This document shows positions 56,568 to 64,000 of a stretch of 64,000 bases of DNA, piece by piece. Both the position numbers and the translations under genes were made by a program. The stretch is from Rheum nobile (Eukaryota; Streptophyta; Magnoliopsida; Caryophyllales; Polygonaceae), in the NCBI GenBank assembly GCA_027886185.1, contig WOAB01000585.1, forward strand, positions 248,001 to 312,000. Reading direction: 5' to 3'. The stretch's first letter is position 1. Every line of letters begins with the position of its first letter. The notes below the pieces were generated by a model that was not told the DNA's origin, made no database searches, and saw only the letters and a list, made by a program, of their open reading frames with translations.

Positions 56568-57246
56568 AATGGTTTTAAAATTCTTGGTCTATTGTTAGGT
56601 TTGAGAATTTTCGAAAAACTATTTTCGAAACGATTTTCAAACTATTTTCCCTAAAAAGGAATTTTTAGAATTTAAATGTTAAAAGTAAAAGTTTTTTATT
56701 ATTTCTTGGAATTTAATTTAATTTAAATGATTTAGCTATTTGAACTTCAAAAGCTATTTATCGTTGGTTTATAAAAGGCGTGTTATACGCAGTCAAAATG
56801 AGTTTAAGATTGTAACTTTAAAAGTGTGAAATTTTTTTTAAGTAAGAGATTTGTCATAATCATATCACTAGTTTGCAAAACTAAACTGTATAAGTAATTA
56901 TTTTTATAGGGTTTAAAGGTATAAAGTATAAAGTTTGAAGGTATGAAGTTTAAAAGTATAAGGTTTATTATTAAGTGGTTTCAAACTTCTGCAAGCTTCA
57001 AGTGTTACTTATTCCTTAGATCCATTCTTAGGGATATTGTCTCTTCTTAGGGTCAATGTCATTTAAAGGTTGATATTTCCCCTAGAATACCCATTCTTAA
57101 GTAAGAGAAGAAGGTCATTTATGTGGTTAACAGTGGAGGGTTAGTCAGACTAATATAAAGTTATTAGTTTGAACCCTTATATTCTGTATCATAACGTATC
57201 TGACTAAAGTGTCATGCCCAAGTGGGAAAAGTTCTAAATTAACGTT
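56568..57246 (+). other. Leader of element K
   Basis: About 680 AT-rich bases without a coding frame, between primer site and gag ATG. A short array of GGTATAAAG/TTTGAAGG-like repeats is at about 56917-56960. Confidence 0.65.
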
Positions 57247-58660
57247 ATGGCTCATCGACAGATGGTGAACACAAGAAATACGGTTCGTGCTGGTGCAAAA
57301 CCAAGTAACGAACCAAGGTTAAATTTAAGGAGCGCCGCTAATCAAGGGGGGGGGGGACAACGAGTTTGTCTCTCATAATAACCCCGCAGGCGTTGACCAA
57401 GCACAGGCAAATCCTCCAGTAGTGTTCGATGCCCCAACCATAGAAGCCCTTCGTGGGTTTGTTATGCAAACGGTCATCGAGGCAATTCGGTCATATGTAC
57501 CGCAAGCACAAGGTGTTCCGATTCCTCAGGTTATTCCTGGAATTGAGGAGCCAGTGGAGCATGTACCTCAGGTCAATGTCGTTAGGGATAGAAGGACTTA
57601 CGGTCAAGCTTTCAAATCCGTGAGCTCAATGAGGCCTAACAGCTACGACGGTACTAGAGAACCGGTCAGAGTGGCGTATTGGTTCTCGCATATGGAACGA
57701 CTATTCAGGAACGTGAATTGCACTGAGACTGAGAAAGTGCACATCGCCTCCCTTCAACTCAAGGATGTGGCTAGTGAATGGTGGGAAAACACTGGTCTAG
57801 CTGATCATCCCGAGCTGAATTGGAGCATGTTTAAAGCAAAGATGACTGATCGTTTCTTTTCCCGTGCTATGAGGGAGGAGAAGCACAAGGAATTTATGTA
57901 CCCTAATACCGATGGGTTAAAGGTGACTGAGCTTGCAGCTAAGTTCAATCACTTGTTGTAATATGTTGGGACAGAGGTGGCAAGCGAAGAACAAAAGATC
58001 TGGTACTTCCATGGATGGATGAATCCAGAAATCAAACCTCTAATGGTGCGTCACGGATGTTCTACGTTACAAAAATATGTGGATGCGGCCTACAAAATAG
58101 AGGTCACGCTGGAAGAATCCGCCCAAAAATGGGAGAAGCAAGTTAAAAGAAAGGGTGGGCAACAGGACCGCCAGGTTAGTACATTCAAGCGACCAGCGTT
58201 GCCTACTAAGTTTGAGAAGTTTGGTCATGCTAAGACCGAGACGACTCAGTCAGAATCCGCCAGAGGCTCCGGTTGGAGTAACGGGGTAATTCAATGCCAT
58301 AATTGTGGTGAAGTTGGGCATAATAGTATTAACTGTCAAAAGGAAAAGAGGGTATGCTACCATTGTGGAAGGGAAGGCCACATGAAAACATACTGTAGAA
58401 AGAAGGGTCAAGGACCAACACAGTCTTATCAAGCCTCAAATGTTGGCCATAGACAAAATCCAAAACCAGAGGTATCTGCTCCTGAGCAATCTATGGCTCG
58501 TAATAAAGGCAAGGCGCCTATGGAGTCTTCAGGTCAGGGGCAACAACTCTTTGTGATGCGTCAAAAGCCGATGGGGGAGAACCCTGATCGATTAATTGTG
58601 TTTTTGTTAAGCCTTTCCTTAAGATTAAGGAGTAACGACTTGTGTCGATTATCTCCGTAG
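57247..58660 (+). pseudogene. Gag of element K with two CCHC knuckles
   Basis: The likely start is the ATG at 57247. After about 35 codons a run of 11 G (57346-57356) moves the frame by one, and gag continues in the next phase. The core shows RPNSYDGTREPVRVAYWFSH, ASLQLKDVASEWWENTGL and FKAKMTDRFFSRAMREEK. A TAA at 57959-57961 interrupts it in the same phase. Two knuckles follow, CHNCGEVGHNSINC and CYHCGREGHMKTYC (58296-58395). The protein ends at 58658-58660, soon after the expected protease start, in a short unrelated tail. So gag is nearly complete and protease is lost. Confidence 0.85.
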
Positions 58661-60079
58661 TTTTGTAGTCTGTCTGTGCAACTTTTTGTCAGTTGCCTTA
58701 ATATAACGTTCGATTAAGAAAGAAGTGTTTCCTCGTTTCGGAAATTACTAAATTTGCTATTGTTAAAAATCGTTCATAATTAAACCCCGTGAGTGCCGGA
58801 AACAGTATATATTATGTAAGGATAAAGGCTGTCGGACTCATAGGGGAAGAGTATCGTGTGAAAAATAGATGTTCGTTCCCTACATGGTTAAACCCAGGGT
58901 CGACTCTATTGCTTAAAATCTAAATCCATTCCTAAAATTCTTCTTTATTCCTGGAGTTAATGCTCTAAGAGATTAAGAGTTACCTCTCATATATGTACCG
59001 TGGACATTGGTTTTGGTAAAAGTATATAAGGGTGAATTAATGCGAAGTCCAGAACACCTAGTTGTAAGTTCATGCTGTATGCATAGATGTGCATAGATTA
59101 AGAGGGATAGTTCATAGGGAACTCGTTTCCTCTATTACGATCTTGAGTAAGACCTTAGAGTCCAAAGTTATGGTTATGAGATCCATAAGTGGATACGACC
59201 AGTGTAGAACCAATGGTTAAGGTTTGCTTCTAAAAAGCCAAGTGTGCAAAGTCGTAAGTATTAATTTGGAAGAATCTAATTAAAGTTCGTTTTGAGGTTT
59301 CATAAGCAACGATATGATTAAATCTTGGATGGATAGTAGATTGTGTGAGGAAAATAAGGATCTTAAAGTTAGAAATAAGTTATTAGAGACAGTTAAACAA
59401 ACTTTTGGGCTATGAGTCAAGTAATGGACGTCTAAGCCAAATCTAATTGGGCCAAATAATTGAAATTGGTAAGTGGTACTTTCAGAGGATAAAGAGTTAT
59501 GATACTTGGGAAATTACAAGGTGTGATATTGGGATTCGAGATGAGTGAGTCATCTAGAAGGCTTATGGACAACTTTTTGGAGGAAATTAAGTGTAAAGCT
59601 ATCGTGTTGGGAGTAGGCCACTTAAATGTGGGGATTACAGTTTAAGGATAAGTTATGTTAATAATTTCGATAAATTAAAGGAATTAGTGAAGAGGATTGT
59701 CCATGTGCGCCTAAGGAGTAAGGTAATAAGCTTACTCGTATAAACTATTAAAGGTTCCGATAGAAGTGACTGAGGCGGTCGACAATGAATCATTTTCAGG
59801 ATGATACCTTAAGGAATTAAGAGTAATATTTCATATGATGTGTCTCGAGGAAATAGGAATAAAAGTGTGGTGATCATGTGATCAGTGCTATTTTGTAGTG
59901 CATATCTGGGGGTTATTACCAGGTTTGAGGCGCCATTTGGATGGATTTAGAGCACAATCATGGATTATGGAGTTAGAGTGGAGAAGTAAAGAAATCATGG
60001 GATTTATAGAGGTTTGAAGTGTATTGAAGAGTAGAAGAACAATATGCTGCATTCAAATGGTTCGTTCTCTCTACTCAGA
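58661..60079 (+). other. Non-coding interior of element K
   Basis: About 1.4 kb with no open frame over 60 codons of note and no pol motif. It is AT-rich with many TAAG/TTAAGG words. It fills the place of pol. Confidence 0.6.
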
Positions 60080-61311
60080 TGTCCAAATGAAGTGATTCTA
60101 ATTTGAGGAGTTAGGTCTTCAAGTCTACTGCAAGTTCTCAAAATATGAGCGCAATCCGAGTTGGGAATCAAAAGTTATGACGTTTTTACGGAAGTGTCGC
60201 AGAAGTTGAAGAAGACACCGTCACCGCCGCCCCGCGGTGGAACTGGACCCGCGGTGGACACCCCACAGTGTAACTTGACGCCCCGCGCCAGAAGCCACCG
60301 CGACCCGGTGGTGGATCTCAGAGAAGGAACTGACGCCCCGCGGTGGAAGTCGCCGCCCCGCGGTGGACTTGTTAACGCCTCGCGGCCAGCGAGATATTAT
60401 TTCCTATTTTGCAATTTCGGATTTTCTAGTTCTATTATCTTGTTTCCTTTATTATTTTTTAGGTCAAGTTTATTTCGTTAGCCTATTTAAGATCTTTTCC
60501 AGGTCTTAGATAGGAGACTCATTTTTCATTCTACCTCTAGGGTTTTAACCCATGGAGAACTAAACACGTTTGTTTCGCTAGACGATTGAAGCATTGCAAT
60601 GGATTGGTTGTGAGATTTATATTCCTTGTTCTATATCTTATTAAGTTGGTTTAATTCTCTTGAGCATATTGTCTATTGGTTTGTGTTGATTTATCTAGAG
60701 TTGCTAACTAGGTTTATCGATGTTTATCATAGTGCTAGGATTTGCATATACGGTAATGCGAGTGCATATCTAGTAGCAAACACAATTGTTACATATAGTG
60801 GAATACGAGTGTGCAATTGTGAGAGAGTTATTTGTATGTTAAGTAGTAAGGTTTTCTTCTATTTGCATGTATCCTATATCCTTGTTTGAATGCTATTGCT
60901 TTATTGATAGTAAGGTTTTCTTCTATTGATATTGTGGTAAGTACTATCAACAACTGTCTGAATTGGTAGTTAATTACGATCAGGATGGGAACGACTATGA
61001 GATTGTGAAAAGAACTTGGAACAATAGTTATCAGTGATCAACCAGTTTTATCTGCAGTGTGGATATTTGTCTAGTGGAATACTTCCACCCATCATACTTA
61101 TTCTTTCTCTAAAGCTTGCATCCTTGTTACTCTGCGATCATACAAAAACCCCCCTGTTACTTGTCGGTTACACGTCTTTTGCATGCTAATCAACACTTAG
61201 AAAGATCACTTCCTCCCTGTGGGATTCGACCCTTGCTTGCCTCTACTACTTGTTTAGGTTTGTTAGGTTTTATTTTGACCGGGTTTAAGACGACTAAAAA
61301 CCCGCACGTCA
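60080..61311 (+). repeat. First LTR of M
   Basis: Ends CGCACGTCA, directly before the primer site at 61315. Shared blocks with the second copy include AAGTGTCGCAGAAG, CCTATTTAAGA, GATATTGT-GTAAGTACTATCAA and TTGAATTGGTAGTTAAT-like segments. CCGCGG motifs are at 60232, 60249, 60335 and 60357. Confidence 0.7.
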
Positions 61312-61314
61312 ATT

Positions 61315-61345
61315 TGGCGCCGTTGCCGGGGATCGAACCCGGGTC
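61315..61345 (+). other. Extended primer site of M, 31 bases matching tRNA-Asp
   Basis: TGGCGCCGTTGCCGGGGATC continues for 11 more bases that complete the complement of the acceptor stem and T arm of plant tRNA-Asp. Ordinary primer sites are about 10-18 bases. Confidence 0.8.
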
Positions 61346-61364
61346 TCCTGGGTGAAAGCCAGTA

Positions 61365-62395
61365 AAAGTGTCGCAGAAGCTGAAAAAGGCACCGCCGCCC
61401 CGCGGTGGGCACGTCACGCCTCGCGGCCAGCAGAAGACTTTATTTCCTTTATTGCATTTCGGACTTTCTTATTTTTCTTACTTTATTTCCTTTGTTATTT
61501 CCATTAGGTTAACTTATTTCCTAAGCCTATTTAAGACTTCTTTCTAGGTCTTGAGTGGGCAGTCACGAAGCCAGACATCAGACTATTATCATCGTTGTTT
61601 TCTTTCTCATTAGGGTTTCATTTGCATCTGAATGGAGCACTAATTTCCCTTGTTCTACTAGACGTTTGAAGCAATACAATTGATGTGTTTGTGAGATTTC
61701 TATTCCTTGTTCCTATTCTTATGTGTTGGTTTGATTCTCTTGGTTATATTGAATATTGATTCATTGCTATTCTTCATAGCCTGATCAACTAGGTTGAGTA
61801 ATATTTATCAATTGCTAGGGTTTGTATATAGTGGAATACGAGTGCATATCTAGTAGCATACACGATTGTTGCATATAGTGGAATACGAGTGCACAATTGT
61901 GAGTGAGAATCATTTACATATTAAGTAGTAAAGTTTTCTTCTATTTGCATGTATCATATATCCTTGTGTGCATTGCTATTACGTTATTAGTGGTAAGGTT
62001 TTCTTCCATTGATATTGTAGTAAGTACTATCAACAACTGTTTGAATTGGTAGTTAATCAAGATCAGGGTGGGAACAACCATAAGAATAGTTAAAGAACTT
62101 GGATTTAATAGATTTCAGTGATCAAATTATATCTCTGTACTGTGGATCTCGCTATAGTGGAACTTCTTTCCCCAATAATATTCTCAAGTCAACTTAATCT
62201 GTTTACTTTGCTCTGTTTGATAACTAAAACCCCCCTTCCTTGTTACTTGTTAATCATAATTGTATACTACATCAGATCTTCCCTATGGGTTCGACCCTTA
62301 CTTGCTTGCTATACATCTGTTTAGTAGGTCTGTTAGGACATTTACTTTGACTAGGCCATTCAACGATATTTGCATTGTATATTTCGGCCGCGTCA
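61365..62395 (+). repeat. Second LTR of M, 5'-truncated
   Basis: Ends CGGCCGCGTCA, comparable to CGCACGTCA of the first copy. It begins at AAAGTGTCGCAGAAG with no counterpart of 60080-60188. Its ATAGTGGAATACGAGTGCA block is duplicated within (61827-61845 and 61875-61893). Confidence 0.68.
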
Positions 62396-62543
62396 AATTT
62401 GGAGAAAGTTAAGGAAACTTAAAGGTTTAAGTTATAAAGTGATTAAGGATATTAAGTCCAAGTATTAAGGTTAGTTGTAACCCAATTCCATAAGGTATTC
62501 GGCCAAGTTTCGGGGTCGAAACTTTTTTTTAAGGGGGGGATAA
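62396..62543 (+). other. Interior end of element K with polypurine tract
   Basis: The sequence TAAGGGGGGGA at 62530-62540 lies 3 bases before the 3' LTR start and is the likely plus-strand primer. The rest is AT-rich. Confidence 0.65.
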
Positions 62544-63384
62544 TGTAATATCCCTCATTTCTATAAGGATATTTGGGTAATTTTTCCCAAACCTTCATTC
62601 GGTAAAATTTTCGTTTTCAGAGAAGTTAGGATTTTCCGTAACGTTTATGAGATCCGAAATAATTCCTTGAGTAGTATAAAATACATTCGATGTATTTTCG
62701 GGACTTAAAACATTTGTTTGGATACAAACATATGATTTACGGGGTTAAAACCATACCCATACATGTTCTCGGACAAAAGTGGGCAAAGGAGGCCGGATTT
62801 GGCCTTGACCGCACCCGCGGTCAGGCACCGCACCCCACGGTGGCAGTCGTGTGCAGGACGTGCATCGCCGACATGTGTGCCGTATGTCCTTCGTCGTGGC
62901 GGTCGCCTGCTCCTTGGCCGGGGTGACTCACTTGCTTGCTTGTGTGCTGCTTGCTGGGCTCTATAAAAGGAGGAGATCTAGAGTTGTTTTTGAGCACTCC
63001 AATCCGAGCTTTCTCCCTCTCAAATCTCTCATCTCCATTGTCGCCGGAAAGCTCAAGCTCTCGCCGGAATTTTGAAGCCTTCGTCGGAGCTCTTGTTAGA
63101 AGTGGTGGTACACTCAAGGTGGTCCTTTGGAAGTGCAAGGAACCCAGAAGTCGGAGCCACCACGAGTCGAGCTTCGTCGTCTTCCCCGGTAAGCCTTTTC
63201 CCTTTCATCGTATTCGCCGATGTAGCTCCACCTTACCCGCGGCAGGGCTACCGCACCCGCGGTGTGGCTTTGGGTGTTGTGGTCTCGATCGAGGCTTTGT
63301 TCCTTCAATTTAGTTCGTCTTTCTTTAGATTCGTATATTTGGTTATCGAATCTAACTTAAGGTCTCGTTTGGGTCGATCCGTAG
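62544..63384 (+). repeat. 3' LTR of element K, interrupted
   Basis: Matches 54137-54992 closely, with a deletion near 63260 relative to the 5' copy (the CTGGGCTCGTGG segment). It stops at 63384, where element L starts. Confidence 0.9.
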
Positions 63385-64000
63385 TGTGACACCCCCAAAT
63401 ATATACTTGAAAGATATTATCGCCAGTGACCTCGAATTACACATCCGAAGCCACCCCAGGCTTAACCCGTTGATATAATTCATCAAACAACAGTTATAAT
63501 ATAAAATATCATAACTTTCGATTAAAATCATTGTCTCGGCATTACCTCCATAATCCGAAATACAACTGAAATACAAAGTAGTCTTGATATAAAATATGTT
63601 TAACACAGCGGAAGTCTTTAAAATAAATAACACAAGGGTCTTGATCTAGCGATCACACGCCAAGGAATCTCAACCTGGTAAAACTCTTCAAAATTCCAAC
63701 TGCCCTCATTGTCGTTTTTAGCCTTCATCGGAACTGCAGTTTATCTGATGTGCCGTATGAGACGGATGACACCAGCCAACCATGCAAGGGAATATAACCG
63801 GTTGGTTAGTCTAATGAAAGACTATGCAAGGGTAAAACAGAAAGGTTCTAAGTAGTCGTATTAGGTTAGACTCATCGCTTCTCGAATAAAAGTCGATGAC
63901 GATAGTCAACCACCATAATCCTACTGAAATATACGAAAAGGCATGATCAAGAGAAAAGACTCTGAAAGATTGAGTCTTAAAGAAACATATGAAGAGAAGA
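63385..64000 (-). mobile_element. LTR of K-related element L, reverse orientation, cut by the window edge
   Basis: Starts TGTGACACCCCC, the reverse complement of an end like that of the K LTR. Blocks such as AGTGACCTC, GACTAACCAACCGG-type and GACGGATGACACCAGCCAAC match the reverse complement of 55980-56530. It is clearly diverged from K, so a related but separate family. The putative target site on the left is CGTAG (63380-63384). Confidence 0.82.

Larger units (their letters stand above)
60080..62395 (+). mobile_element. Athila/Tat-type LTR pair M with almost no interior
   Basis: Two direct copies (about 60080-61311 and 61365-62395) flank only a tRNA-Asp-type primer site and about 20 further bases. 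The first copy carries four or five CCCCGCGGTGGA-like motifs near its start, and the second carries one or two. The second copy lacks the first 100 or so bases. This looks like an element whose interior and the start of its 3' LTR were deleted. It lies inside K; no matching target duplication was found, so borders at 60080 are approximate. Confidence 0.7.
54137..63384 (+). mobile_element. Large gag-only Ty3-like element K with 2.4-kb LTRs
   Basis: The 5' LTR is 54137-56551; the first 840 bp of the 3' LTR remain at 62544-63384. A TGGTATCAGAGC primer site, a gag with two CCHC knuckles and a G-rich purine tract are present. No protease, RT or integrase motif is seen in the 3.9 kb between gag and the 3' LTR, part of which is the inserted M. 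K is therefore a non-autonomous element of LARD or TR-GAG type, dependent on a relative for enzymes. Confidence 0.88.

Noticed and set aside
61315..61345. tRNA-Asp gene
   Set aside because: Only the complement of the 3' third of the tRNA is present, directly after an LTR end; there is no D arm or anticodon. It is a primer site.

Overview
This window is intergenic heterochromatin-like DNA from a flowering plant, most likely a eudicot. One host gene end is visible at the left edge: the 3' part of a DUF760 gene resembling the Arabidopsis UV-B-induced chloroplast protein At3g17800. Almost everything else is LTR retrotransposon sequence, nested several layers deep and mostly decayed. No bacterial, organellar, rRNA or CRISPR sequence was seen, and no intact tRNA gene.

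Layout. (1) 1-1228: DUF760 gene end, with one spliced intron and one apparent frameshift. (2) 1229-8825: a Tork/TNT1-like Ty1-copia element (A), split inside its reverse transcriptase by a small gag-only element (A2, 4748-7874) with perfect 5-bp target duplications. (3) 8826-9886: AT-rich flank with a diverged 3-copy tandem repeat. (4) 9887-15769: minus-strand element B, with a CRM-like gag-protease followed by a long unassigned open frame where pol should be. (5) 15770-27864: minus-strand Athila-like element C (gag-protease only), split by a young Sirevirus copia (S, 19275-26071). (6) 27865-33840: CRM-like Ty3 element D. (7) 33841-36055: minus-strand Ty3 gag fragment G. (8) about 36060-39545: CRM-like element H. 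(9) 39546-41800: repeat, possible host exon-like DNA, a Tourist-like MITE and a gag/LTR fragment I. (10) 41810-53239: minus-strand Ty3 element F, split by a structurally complete CRM-like element E (43914-52174, duplication GCCAC). (11) 53210-53935: two copies of a roughly 350-bp repeat. (12) 54137-63384: gag-only element K with 2.4-kb LTRs, carrying an Athila/Tat-type LTR pair M (about 60080-62395). (13) 63385-64000: the start of a K-related element L in reverse orientation, inserted in the 3' LTR of K.

How the parts relate. The nesting gives a relative order: G, then D in G, then C in D, then S and B in C; F then E; A then A2; K then M and L. The left halves of G, D, C and the outer LTR of B are all missing at one point (9886/9887), which one large deletion would explain. 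The points most worth following are: a UAG codon at the same place just before reverse transcriptase in D, E and H; the unassigned open frame in B; pol tails that run into the LTR in D, E and H; a CCGCGG-rich palindromic motif shared by otherwise unrelated families; and template-switch-like junctions in H and between I and F. All calls come from reading the sequence; no database search was run.
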